DNA of 64,000 nt from a virus. The translations under genes were made by a program, and so were the position numbers. The stretch is from IMG/VR virus record IMGVR_UViG_3300031576_000005, positions 62,001 to 126,000 of that record. One strand, 5' to 3'. This document shows, one piece after another, positions 9,938 to 19,500 of the stretch; the stretch's first letter is position 1; the number at the start of each line of letters is the position of its first letter. A model generated the notes under the pieces. That model did not search any database and was not told the DNA's origin. It saw nothing but the letters and a program-made list of their open reading frames with translations.

Positions 9938-10910
9938 AGAATCAATTAAAGAATTAGTAAAACTAGCTAACTCACAGATTCCAAATCTGTTAACAAAATT
10001 GGGTATTGACTTTTCTCACAGTGGCCGCTGGCTTACAGCTCCCTGTAAAATACATGGCGGTGATAATAGACAAGCATTTTGCTTCAATTCGGATAAAGCA
10101 TATTGGAAATGCTTCACGCGAGGTTGCCAGGAAAAATTTGGTAATAATATTATAGGTGTTGTAAGCGGAGTATTGGGATATAATTTTAGCGATTCAATAG
10201 AATGGTTAATTAATAATATAGATGAGGATGTTAAAATCTTTCAAAAGATAGAGAGAAAAGAAGATAAAATTTATCCAGAAACATACCTACAGAGATTGTT
10301 TCGTAATGATTTCTATCTTAAACGTGGCTTTAAACAAGAAACGTTAAATGATTTTGAGCATGGTAAAGCCGAGGCTTATGCACTTGCTAATAGGATTGTA
10401 TTTCCAATTAGAGACGAAAATGGCATGATTAGGGGATTCTCTGGAAGGTGGGCCGGGACTGAAAAAATTATTGATAACGAAACCAAATGCTTTGATTCGC
10501 GTGGTAATAAAGTTGTTAAATGGAGACATACCTCTTTTTGTAAAAGTAATTATTTATATAATTATTATCGCGCCAAACAATATTGTCAGGAAGAATTAAT
10601 AATTGTTGAATCTATTGCTAACGTCATGAGATTTTGGGAATGTGGTAAAAAGAATTGTGTAGCCAGCTTCGGTAAGGATTTAAGTATTAGACAAGTTCAA
10701 CTAATCATTCCTTCAACAAAAAAAGTAATCTTGGCATATGATAATGATGAAGCTGGTGTTGATGGCTCAAGAAAAGCCTTTAAAACTCTTGAACCTTATA
10801 TTAATGTAGAAGTTATGTCGTCTAATAACAATCAAGATTGGGCTGAAAAGTCAAACGAAGAAGTAATAAGTATATATGAAAACCATAAATGTCAGCCCCA
10901 GTCGGCTTAA
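9927..10910 (+). CDS. DnaG-type DNA primase (zinc finger + Toprim)
   Basis: 327 residues, short for DnaG (about 600) but common in phages. The N-terminus carries a CHC2-like zinc site, C40-x2-H43 and C62-x4-C67 (WKCFTRGC). A Toprim domain follows with the conserved Glu in LIIVESIANV (about 232) and the acidic motif VILAYDNDEAG (about 283). It would make RNA primers for the adjacent helicase and polymerase. No helicase-binding C-domain is visible. It overlaps the helicase by 11 nt and the downstream nuclease by 35 nt, so the three are co-translated. Confidence 0.85.
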   Translation: MSNKESIKELVKLANSQIPNLLTKLGIDFSHSGRWLTAPCKIHGGDNRQAFCFNSDKAYWKCFTRGCQEKFGNNIIGVVSGVLGYNFSDSIEWLINNIDEDVKIFQKIERKEDKIYPETYLQRLFRNDFYLKRGFKQETLNDFEHGKAEAYALANRIVFPIRDENGMIRGFSGRWAGTEKIIDNETKCFDSRGNKVVKWRHTSFCKSNYLYNYYRAKQYCQEELIIVESIANVMRFWECGKKNCVASFGKDLSIRQVQLIIPSTKKVILAYDNDEAGVDGSRKAFKTLEPYINVEVMSSNNNQDWAEKSNEEVISIYENHKCQPQSA

Positions 10911-11685
10911 TACATTCCAAAAATGTAGGTGGATGTATTATTGTAAATATATTTTAAAGCTTCCAGATGAGGGCGGCGACAAGACCCGGCTCGGTTCGGT
11001 TATCCATGAAATATTTGAATTAATTTCCCGTCCAAGCAAACAAGAACAAAGAAAAAAATATATACTGCATAGCATTGAAACAAAAAAATTATACCCATCT
11101 CTTCATAGGCTATTTCAGAAAATATTAAATAGGTTCAAAATTCCAGTCGGAGAACTCAGAGAACTTGGAGAACAACTATTGATTAACGCCTTTTGTTCCG
11201 GATATGATATTAAATCAAAGGTTCTTGATGTAGAAAAAGATTTTCATATACAAGTCTCTGAGAACGTATATATAAAAGGTTTTATTGACAAAATACTAGA
11301 ATTAGATGATAATACCTTAGAGCTTATTGACTATAAATCTGGTGCTCCATTTAATGATGAAAAATGTAATAGTGAATTCCAGCCGTTTTTTTACAAATTA
11401 GCTGCGCAAAAACTTTTTCCAAAATATAAGAATTTTCTATTTTCATTTCATTTTTTAAAGAATAAAAAAATAATTACCGTATCTAAAGACAACGAAGAAC
11501 TTGCTAGATTTTTAAATTTTATTATAGCTCAAGGCATTTTAATGTTGAATTTTGATTTAAAAGATGCTAATTGTAATACGGGGTGGCATTGTAAATGGTG
11601 CAAATTCAAAGAACCTAATCCAGAATTAAATTATACCGGTTGCCCCGCTTATTTTGATAAAAACGGAGAATCTAGATTTAAATAA
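10876..11685 (+). CDS. PD-(D/E)XK exonuclease, RecB/Cas4-like with Fe-S Cys
   Basis: 269 residues. The start NVSPSRLNTFQKCRWMYY, the LGSVIHEIFE helix, the catalytic GFIDKI...LELIDYKSG (D...DxK) and a QxxFYKLAAQ helix define the RecB/Cas4 branch of PD-(D/E)XK nucleases. One Cys near the start (C17) and three near the end (CKWCKF...GCPAYF) match the four-Cys iron-sulfur cluster of Cas4/AddB-like proteins. In phages such enzymes process DNA ends for recombination. No other CRISPR gene is nearby, so an adaptation role is not supported. Confidence 0.8.
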   Translation: MKTINVSPSRLNTFQKCRWMYYCKYILKLPDEGGDKTRLGSVIHEIFELISRPSKQEQRKKYILHSIETKKLYPSLHRLFQKILNRFKIPVGELRELGEQLLINAFCSGYDIKSKVLDVEKDFHIQVSENVYIKGFIDKILELDDNTLELIDYKSGAPFNDEKCNSEFQPFFYKLAAQKLFPKYKNFLFSFHFLKNKKIITVSKDNEELARFLNFIIAQGILMLNFDLKDANCNTGWHCKWCKFKEPNPELNYTGCPAYFDKNGESRFK

Positions 11686-11686
11686 T

Positions 11687-11863
11687 ATGAAAACAATTGT
11701 AACTCTTTCTGCGCCAGATGCTTCCAGCAAAGATAAGGTATATGTAAAAGAAAATAATATTTGGTATTTGGATGGGAAAGAGGTAAAAAATAAGAAGTTT
11801 TGGCGGTTGTTAGATGATATTCATAACGGTTGGCAAGAATTTTATAAAGCTCCAAAGAAATAA
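11687..11863 (+). CDS. hypothetical small protein
   Basis: 58 residues, starting at the ATG of a TAATATG junction with the nuclease stop; the longer open frame (from 11654) lies inside the previous gene. The sequence is mixed and Lys-rich with a WYLDGKEV turn and a C-terminal aromatic stretch (WQEFYKAPKK). It sits between nuclease and polymerase genes in a tightly packed operon. No family recognised. Confidence 0.5.
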   Translation: MKTIVTLSAPDASSKDKVYVKENNIWYLDGKEVKNKKFWRLLDDIHNGWQEFYKAPKK

Positions 11864-11866
11864 TAT

Positions 11867-13567
11867 ATGCTTATAGACATCAGAACAGATTATAATTTAC
11901 TAGACTCCTTGATTAAAACTGAGGATTTGGCAAAATTTGCAAAAGAAAGTGGATGGAAATATGTTGGAATTGCCGACCTTGAAGCTGGTGGATTATTAGA
12001 TTTTTATCTTCAGTGTAAGGCCAATGATATCAAACCAATAATTGGGCTTCGTTTCTATGTTACTAATTCCTTAGAAGAATTCAGCGATTCTCAAATTATG
12101 TTATATGCTCAAAATCTTGAAGGATATCATAATCTTCTTAGATTATCAACTAAAGCTTCTTTAGGGGGTTCTGACAACGGAGGGGCTACCTTGCTAGTAG
12201 ATTGGCTAGAAGGAACGCTAGGAACGAATCTGGTGTGTTTATTGCCCATTGGAGAAAGTCCAAAGGAAGCTAAAACTATTGGTGGCGATAATGTAATTAA
12301 AAGATTGAAACAAATATATAAAAATAAACTATTTTGGGGATTGTATGATAGAGATACGGGGGGTGATGATATTTGGCTAAAAATCGCTAAAGACAATAAA
12401 ATTCCATATATTTTCCTTTCTGGTGCTAAATATTTCAAATCCGAAGACTTTAGGGCGTATAAAGTACTGCGAGCCATCAACGAAGGAAAAACTGTTGATA
12501 GAATATTTGAGGTTGTATATTTAGATGAAAGTATTGAGGTCGCGACTAAAAAGATGTATCACTATCAACACTATGAATATATGGTGAAGTTTTTATCTTT
12601 AATTGATATAGAAATTCCAACCCCCGGTTTAAAAGTCCCAAAATTTCCAATTCCCGATGGATTTAAAGATAGTTTTGAGTATTTAGCTGATTTATGCAGA
12701 GACGGATATAAGAAAAAAATATTGGAGTTCGATACTCCAGAGAAAGTGAAAGCGTGCAAAGAAAGGGTTGCTATAGAATTTGATGTTATAAAACGATGCG
12801 ATTTAGCTGATTATTTTTTGTTGGTTTATGATATTTGTCAATTTTGTTATGATAAAAAAATACCTCAAGGCTGGTCTCGTGGCTCTGTAGGAGGATGCTT
12901 GGTCGCTTTTCTAATGGACATTTCTAGAACTAATCCATTGGAATACGGACTTCTTTTTGAACGATTCTTAAATGAAGACCGAACAAAACCGGTTGAATTT
13001 AATGGCGAAAAATATTTAACCGATGCACCCGATATTGATTTAGATGTTGGTCAGATTCAACGACAGGAAGTAATTGAATTTTTACGACAGAAATACGGAA
13101 ATGTAGCTAAAATCTCTACTTATTCTACATTAAGTTCAAAAAATTGTATTAAAGATGTAATGAAAACATTCGGAAAATTTGAAAATGAAGCTGCTTATGT
13201 TGCTAAATTTGTCGAAGTTAGGTTTGGTAAAAGTGACAGTTTAGAAGAAACTTATAGTAAGTCTAGCGGATTTAAAGCCTGGGCTGATAAAAATAAAGAA
13301 ATATATGAAACGGCCTTAAAAATTGAAGATATTCGTAAAAATTGCTCAACCCACGCCGCTGGTTGTGTTGTTAGTGACCAACCAATAGAAAATTTTGCTC
13401 CGCTTCGTCTGGCAAATGCCACTAAAGACGGGGATTATAAACAAGATATTTGCATAGCTTATTCTCTTGATTATGCAGCTAAGGCCGGATTACTTAAAGT
13501 AGACATTTTGGGAATTCGGGGGTTAAATGTTTTATCTGATTGCATGGAGCTAGTGAATCATGAATGA
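11867..13567 (+). CDS. dnaE: DNA polymerase III alpha, N-terminal half (PHP remnant + palm)
   Basis: 566 residues matching the first half of bacterial DnaE. Residues 1-90 are the PHP domain fold, but its metal-binding His residues are replaced (NLLDSLI, IADLEAG), so this domain is probably inactive; NDIKPIIGLRFYV matches the family. The palm carries PDIDLD with catalytic D389 and D391, and the third catalytic Asp is D546 in KVDILGIRGLNVL. The frame stops at LVNHE*, exactly where DnaE normally continues into the finger region. The rest is encoded by the gene at 14592-16205; the two parts must assemble to make an active replicase. PolC is less likely because no exonuclease domain is present. 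Confidence 0.85.
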   Translation: MLIDIRTDYNLLDSLIKTEDLAKFAKESGWKYVGIADLEAGGLLDFYLQCKANDIKPIIGLRFYVTNSLEEFSDSQIMLYAQNLEGYHNLLRLSTKASLGGSDNGGATLLVDWLEGTLGTNLVCLLPIGESPKEAKTIGGDNVIKRLKQIYKNKLFWGLYDRDTGGDDIWLKIAKDNKIPYIFLSGAKYFKSEDFRAYKVLRAINEGKTVDRIFEVVYLDESIEVATKKMYHYQHYEYMVKFLSLIDIEIPTPGLKVPKFPIPDGFKDSFEYLADLCRDGYKKKILEFDTPEKVKACKERVAIEFDVIKRCDLADYFLLVYDICQFCYDKKIPQGWSRGSVGGCLVAFLMDISRTNPLEYGLLFERFLNEDRTKPVEFNGEKYLTDAPDIDLDVGQIQRQEVIEFLRQKYGNVAKISTYSTLSSKNCIKDVMKTFGKFENEAAYVAKFVEVRFGKSDSLEETYSKSSGFKAWADKNKEIYETALKIEDIRKNCSTHAAGCVVSDQPIENFAPLRLANATKDGDYKQDICIAYSLDYAAKAGLLKVDILGIRGLNVLSDCMELVNHE

Positions 13568-13811
13568 ATTTTATTCTGAAAAATCTCGACAGGCAAAAAT
13601 TAAAATATTATTTAAAGAAATATTCGAGTTATCTGAGATTTATGGTCTCGACATTTTTAAGCATGATAGTGAGTACGGGAAGTGTAGGTTGACGCCACAA
13701 ATGTTAGATTTTGTTATTAACGAGGGGCTAGATGTTGATTTAGATAAAATAAATAATAAAATAGAGAAAATTAAAGATATATTAAAGAATAATTATGAAA
13801 GCCCCAATTAA
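13560..13811 (+). CDS. hypothetical protein in the polymerase-splitting cassette
   Basis: 83 residues, beginning 4 nt before the polymerase stop codon and overlapping the methylase gene by 17 nt. It is charged and mostly helical (SRQAKIKILFKEIFELSEI, then a Lys/Asn-rich C-terminus). With the Dam gene it forms the about 1.04 kb insert that separates the two polymerase halves, so it is likely cargo or a helper of the inserted unit. No nuclease, transposase or recombinase motif is seen. Function unknown. Confidence 0.5.
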   Translation: MNEFYSEKSRQAKIKILFKEIFELSEIYGLDIFKHDSEYGKCRLTPQMLDFVINEGLDVDLDKINNKIEKIKDILKNNYESPN

Positions 13812-14592
13812 ATATTTTGGCGGCAAAGGAACTATGTACAAAGATATATTATTTCATTTTCCTTCAAACGAAACTTTTAACATATATATAGAGACATTTG
13901 GAGGTTCTGCGGCTATTTTGTTAGCCAATCCTAATTTTCCCAATGTTGAAATATATAACGATTTAGAGAAAAACGTTTATTCACTTTTTAAAGTATTGTC
14001 AAATAAAGCATTATTCCAAGAATTTAAAGAAAAATGCGATTTAACATATTATTGTAATGAAATAAGAAAAGATTTTAAATTAAGTTTAAAAAATGATGAA
14101 TTAACCTTGGTTGATAGAGCTTATAAATTTTTTATAGTTAATAGGACGTCTCATAATGGAATAGGAGGATTTTCTATTAATAATGTAATTCGACGTGGAA
14201 TGTCTAAATCTGTAAGTGATTTTCTATCATCTATAGATAGATTATCACAATTGCACGAACGACTATCTAGGGTTATTATAGAAAACCAAGACGCTTTTAA
14301 ATTGCTAGAAAAATATAATCAGCCAAATGTATTTGTTTATAGCGACCCCCCTTATCATCAAAGCACGAGAACCACCACAAGATACGATGTTGATATGAAT
14401 AATAATCAACAAAAACAATTTATTGATTTGATGTTAAATTCAAAAGCAAAAAATTTAATTAGCGGCTATCGAAATAGCGAATATGAAAGATTAGAATTAT
14501 CTGGTTGGAAAAGAATAGATTTTGAAAAACATACCGTTGATGGTAAACGACAACCAAAAACAGTCATAGAATCTCTTTGGAAAAATTATTAA
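13795..14592 (+). CDS. dam: D12-class adenine-N6 DNA methyltransferase (Dam-like)
   Basis: 265 residues, normal for the D12 class. The start KAPIKYFGGKG and ETFGGSAAI form the SAM-binding region, EIYNDLEKNVY is the acidic ligand motif, and the catalytic motif YSDPPY is near residue 183. It transfers a methyl group to adenine N6, and in phages often protects DNA from restriction. It is the second gene of the insert between the two polymerase halves; its TAA overlaps the restart ATG of the polymerase (TAATG). The target sequence cannot be read from the protein. Confidence 0.85.
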   Translation: MKAPIKYFGGKGTMYKDILFHFPSNETFNIYIETFGGSAAILLANPNFPNVEIYNDLEKNVYSLFKVLSNKALFQEFKEKCDLTYYCNEIRKDFKLSLKNDELTLVDRAYKFFIVNRTSHNGIGGFSINNVIRRGMSKSVSDFLSSIDRLSQLHERLSRVIIENQDAFKLLEKYNQPNVFVYSDPPYHQSTRTTTRYDVDMNNNQQKQFIDLMLNSKAKNLISGYRNSEYERLELSGWKRIDFEKHTVDGKRQPKTVIESLWKNY

Positions 14593-16205
14593 TGAATACT
14601 ATAGATTACATGGGGCTTAAGATTGCATTGGATGATGAAAAAACTTGGGATTATATATGCAAGGGCAGAAATTTAAAAGGTATTTTTCAATTAGAGACTG
14701 AGTCGGCTTCTAATGTTTTAAAAAAAATAAAACCTAAAAATATTAAAGACCTTTCTCTTGTAAATGCCTTAAATCGTCCGGGTTCACTAAAATTTACCGA
14801 AGAAATTTCCCTAATTAGAGATGGAAAAAAACAACCAGAATACACACACGAATGTCTTGAGCCATTTTTAAATGAAAGCTATGGATGTCTAATTTATCAA
14901 GAATCTGTTTTAAAGATTGCTCAAAAATTAGCCAACTTTAAATCAACGCAATCCAATTATTTATTAAAAGCTCTTGGTAAGAAAAATATGGACATTATGA
15001 AGGCTCAGAAAGAAGCTTTTATTAATGGAATGAAACAAAATAATTATCCAGAAGATGTCGCTACCAAATTATTTGCGTGGTTTGAAGATTTTGCAAATTA
15101 TAGCTTTAATAAAAGTCATTCGATTTCCTATAGTACAATGGGCTATATTTCCGCCTATATAAAACTTCATTATCCGTTGCAATTTTTCTGTTCTCTACTT
15201 AATTTTGCTCAATATGAACAAAAGCCATTAGATGAAATATCGGAAATTATATCAGAGCTTCCTGATTTCGGTCTAAAGATACTCCCTCCATCAATTACAA
15301 AAATATCTAACAAATTTACCATAGAAGATGGTTCTATTAGATATCCAATTGGTCTTATTAAAGGACTTGGTGATATAATTTTCGATAAGCTTAAAAGCAT
15401 TAATACCTCTCAAATTAATAGTTTAGATGGATTCTTAGAGAGTGTTTTTACGATTGGACTAAATAGTCGGAGCGTGGAATCTATTATTATTTCTGGCGGG
15501 GCTGACAATTTAAATATACCAAGAGAAGATGTGTTATTTTATTATTGGTTTTTATCAGAACTTAAACCAGATATCCTAGAAAGATTCTGGACATTTAAGA
15601 ACGGTAATCTATTCTCACAAGAATTAATATTTAAATTTCTAGAATATCGAGAACAAGTTTTCTCAAAATTAAAACAAGGAGATTTGTTTCAGCAAGATTT
15701 AATTAATAAGAAGCTAAAATATAAGAGCTATTTTAAAACCGAAACTACTCGAATCAAGACGTTAGAAAAAGTAAAAGAATATGTAGAATTAGTTAAACAT
15801 TACAAAGAAAACATCTCGTTTTCTAAGTTTTTATGGGAAACATATACATTGGGATTTAGTTATAATTGTAATTTCAGCCCCAAAATTAAAACTTTTAAAG
15901 ATTTGGATTTTCTACATGATGACACAAAGGCAAATTCTTGTGGCTTCGTTGATGAGGTAGAGTTTAAAGTTTCGGCAAAAGGGAATGATTATGCAAAGCT
16001 TAAGTTGAAATTTGACCGTAAAAGGGATATAATGTTATTTAATGACGTGTGTCAGTCTGCGAAAGGAAGAATTAAAGAAAAAAGTTTTGTTGGCTTCGGG
16101 GCGACAATGAAGAAAAGTAAGCTGAATGTTGACAGTATTAGAGTGATGGATGATGTAAGAGAAAAAATTGAATTCTATAACAAAAAGAAAAAAAATGAAG
16201 AATAA
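14592..16205 (+). CDS. dnaE: DNA polymerase III alpha, C-terminal half
   Basis: 537 residues from the ATG in the TAATG overlap with the methylase. It opens with NTIDYMGLKIALDD and GIFQLETESA, the DnaE segment that normally follows the third catalytic Asp, then runs through the fingers (NRPGSLKFTEE, YGCLIYQESV, LGKKNMDIM) and the SFNKSHSISYS motif. A C-terminal OB-like region (about 440-520, FKVSAKGNDYAKLKLKF) follows. It lacks catalytic Asp residues and so depends on the first half. Joining the two parts at LVN/TIDYMG restores a continuous, in-frame enzyme of roughly 1,090 residues. It overlaps the next OB-fold gene by 11 nt. Confidence 0.85.
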   Translation: MNTIDYMGLKIALDDEKTWDYICKGRNLKGIFQLETESASNVLKKIKPKNIKDLSLVNALNRPGSLKFTEEISLIRDGKKQPEYTHECLEPFLNESYGCLIYQESVLKIAQKLANFKSTQSNYLLKALGKKNMDIMKAQKEAFINGMKQNNYPEDVATKLFAWFEDFANYSFNKSHSISYSTMGYISAYIKLHYPLQFFCSLLNFAQYEQKPLDEISEIISELPDFGLKILPPSITKISNKFTIEDGSIRYPIGLIKGLGDIIFDKLKSINTSQINSLDGFLESVFTIGLNSRSVESIIISGGADNLNIPREDVLFYYWFLSELKPDILERFWTFKNGNLFSQELIFKFLEYREQVFSKLKQGDLFQQDLINKKLKYKSYFKTETTRIKTLEKVKEYVELVKHYKENISFSKFLWETYTLGFSYNCNFSPKIKTFKDLDFLHDDTKANSCGFVDEVEFKVSAKGNDYAKLKLKFDRKRDIMLFNDVCQSAKGRIKEKSFVGFGATMKKSKLNVDSIRVMDDVREKIEFYNKKKKNEE

Positions 16206-16503
16206 TTCTTGGCATGGAAAAGGACTGATTAAAACTATTAAAACAGTAGTAATTCCCGACCCACGAGGAGACTATGAAGTAACAGATTTAACGATTTCTA
16301 TTAAAAGAACAATAAAAGGCAAGGAAAAAATAACGTTGGTGCCGATAGAAGGATGGGGCGAAATGTCGGCCTGTTGCAAATCCTTTAAAGAGGGTGATAT
16401 GGTTTTTATTGAAGGACATTTTGCTAATAAGAAATGGACTAATAAAGAAAAAGTAGACATTAGCAAGAATTTGATAGTTTTAGAGAGAATTGAAAAGGCT
16501 TAA
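16195..16503 (+). CDS. small OB-fold protein, SSB-like
   Basis: 102 residues, starting inside the polymerase stop region. The pattern NNSWHGKGLIKTI, a beta pair around TISIKRTIKGKEKI, VPIEGWGEMSACC and FKEGDMVFIEGHF resembles a short single-strand DNA-binding OB fold, but there is no acidic SSB tail. A clearer SSB is encoded at 61323-61724. Its place directly after the polymerase suggests a fork accessory. It could also be a primosomal PriB-like OB protein; confidence in the exact role is low. Confidence 0.55.
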   Translation: MKNNSWHGKGLIKTIKTVVIPDPRGDYEVTDLTISIKRTIKGKEKITLVPIEGWGEMSACCKSFKEGDMVFIEGHFANKKWTNKEKVDISKNLIVLERIEKA

Positions 16504-16504
16504 A

Positions 16505-19500
16505 ATGAATAAAAAAAGAATATTATTCGTTAGTAATTTCTGTTTGGCTAATAGCGGATTCGGTAAATATCAAAAAAATTTATTATCGCGTCTTTATAAG
16601 ACTAAAAAATATGAGATTGCTGAACTTGCGTGCGGAGTTTCCGACCAAGACCCCATGACTCAGAAACTACCCTGGAAAGTTTATGGCGTCTTACCTAAAA
16701 CGCAAGAGGAAAGCATACGTTTTAATTCCGCTGATGAAAACACAAAAAGAGCGTATGCCTATGGATTATTTCGGTTTGATGAAGCTGTGTCTGACTTTAA
16801 ACCAGATATTGTTATATCCCACGAAGATGTCTGGCAAGCATCTAGCTGGTTAAAACAATCTAAGACTTGGGGTAAATTTATTCCAGTTCAATTTAATCCA
16901 TTTGACGCCGAACCAATGACAGACATATTTGTAGATTTTTTAAAAGACATTAAACATGTTTATACATATGGTAAATGGAGTCAGCAAATTGGTTTTAAAG
17001 CTAATCTTTTGCAAACTAAAGTTGCAACACTAGGAATCGACCAAAATATTTTTAAACCATTAGACGCTTTATATATAAAGCAATTAAGGATGAAGTGGGG
17101 AATTAAAGATACGGATTTTGTAGTTACGATGGTGGCTAGAAATCAAATTCGTAAGAAATATGATGCACTATTTGAGTCGTTAAATGAAATAGATAAAATA
17201 AATCCAGAATTATATAAAAATATTAAGATTCTGCCTTTCGCATTTTATCAAGACGAGCCGGGAATTAATTTTCCTAAATTTTGGAAGAGTCGCAATATAG
17301 ATGAATCAAAAATTATTACTCCTTATTTTTGTGAAGATATGAGGAATGAAAGCAGGGGTAATGGATGTAAAGCATATCACGTTGCCTCAAAGTATGAAGG
17401 CGAAGCCAAAGATTGTCCGATTTGTGGAACAAAAGGTTCTTGTCACACCCCATCTGTGATTAGTGGTTTTACCGACGAACAACTTAATGAAATTTATAAT
17501 ATTAGTGATTTATTCGTATTACCGACGACTAACGAAGGATTTTCAGTTCCAACTTGTACGACCCCAAATACAATTGTTATTGATAATAAATTCCAAGGAA
17601 AAAGAATAAAAGATATAATAATTGGTGATAAAATGATGGATTCAAATGGAAATGAAAATTTGGCTTTAGAAACTATAAAAAGAAAATATTCTGGAGATAT
17701 TTTATGTATTAAAGCCGCCGGTATACCAACAATTGAAGTCACTCCAGACCATCCGTTTTTAATAGAAAGAAATGAACAAAGAATTTTTATCGAAGCTAAG
17801 GAATTAAAATCAGGAGATAATTTATTGACTCCTATTCCGTCTAAAAATATAGATATTGAAAAAATTAAGTTAAAATCTTTTGGATTTGCTAATACCTATT
17901 TAAATACTCATATAGTCCCCAAAGATGGAAGTTTGGCAGATTTTGCTAAAAAAATTGGATATGCACCCTCCACGGTTTATAACAGTATATATAATTCTAA
18001 TAAAATTAAATCAAACGGACGACCAGTGGTTTCTAAAGAAACTTCTTCTTTAATCTTGAAAGAAGTTAATAGAAATATTTTAGAATTTAAAAAATGGGAA
18101 AATGATATTCCTGAATATTTATTTTTGAATGAAGATAATTTATTTGCTTTGGGGCTTTATGTAGCCGAGGGTTGTTGTAGCGAAGAGAATGAAGTAATGT
18201 TTACCTTTAATAAGAATGAAACAAAATATGCTGAAAAAAGCGAAAGATTATTAAAGCAAATGGGATGTTCTACGAAAATTTCTATAATAAAAAATACGTG
18301 TCGAGTTTGGGGGAGAGTAAGAGGAATTAAAAAATTTTTCCATATTTTTGGAACGTCTTGCGTTAGCAAATGTATTCCTGATTTTATTTTTAATTTGCCT
18401 CAACAAAAATTACAACATTTTTTATTAGGTTATTTTTGTGGAGATGGCTGTTTTTCCGGTAGGTATTGTGTTACAGTAAGCTTAAAATTAGCTTTTCAAA
18501 TTAGGTTTCTTTTATTGAAATGTGGATTTTTAACGAATTTCTATATTATTCAGCCCAGAAGAAATGTCGTGATAAAAGGAAAAGAATATAATTGTAAAAG
18601 ACAATATATGATATCTTTCGGAAGCCAACAATCTTTTTTGGATTTTTCTAGCTTAAAGAAAAACTCTATTTCTTCCAAAAAACATATTTTCTTTCCAAGC
18701 ATAAATAATAATTATTTATATACGCCTATTAAAAAAATAACAATAAAACAATATAATGGATATGTATACAATGTAGATACCGATAATAACTCTACCTTTT
18801 TGATTAATGGGGTTGTTTCACACAATTGTGAGGCTTTGTCTGCGGGTAAAATGGTAGCTGTAACAAATTATAGCACTTGCGCCGAATTAGCAAAAGATAG
18901 TGGCGCTGGTTTTTTATTTGATTGTTCGCTTTCAGTTGAACATGGAACCTTTTTTTATAAAGCTAACATTACTCCACGCGAAATTGCTAACCAAATAAAC
19001 AAAATTTATAATATCAAGCCAGAAGTTCGTAAAGAACTAGAAAAAAAAGCTAGGGAATATGCTGTCACTGTTCATAATTACGATAAACTAGCAAAAGATT
19101 GGGAAAATGAAATAGATGCAATGCAGGTATTAGAAAATGTTGATTGGAATACTGAGCCAGTGATTAAAAATCCAAATCCCAACGGTTTGATGCCACCTTG
19201 TTCTGATGATATATCTTGGGTCTGTGCTTTATATAAAAATATCTTAGACGCTGATGTTATTAAAGAAACAAATGGTAAGCCAATAGAAAATCAAGGCGTT
19301 CAATACTGGATGATGGAAATCCAACAAAAAAAGCGTACTAAAGAACAAATCGAAGAATATTTTAGACAAATAGCAAATGAAGATTTAAAGAAGAAAACGG
19401 TGGATATTAGGACATTACTTGACCCGCTTGATACAAAAAGAATGTTGTATGTAATGGCGGTCTCAGCCGGAGATAATTTTTTAAGTACGGCTATAGTCAA

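Noticed and set aside
10876-11685. Cas4 and a CRISPR adaptation system
   Set aside because: No repeats, Cas1 or Cas2 are present; phage Cas4/RecB-like nucleases occur alone in replication operons.
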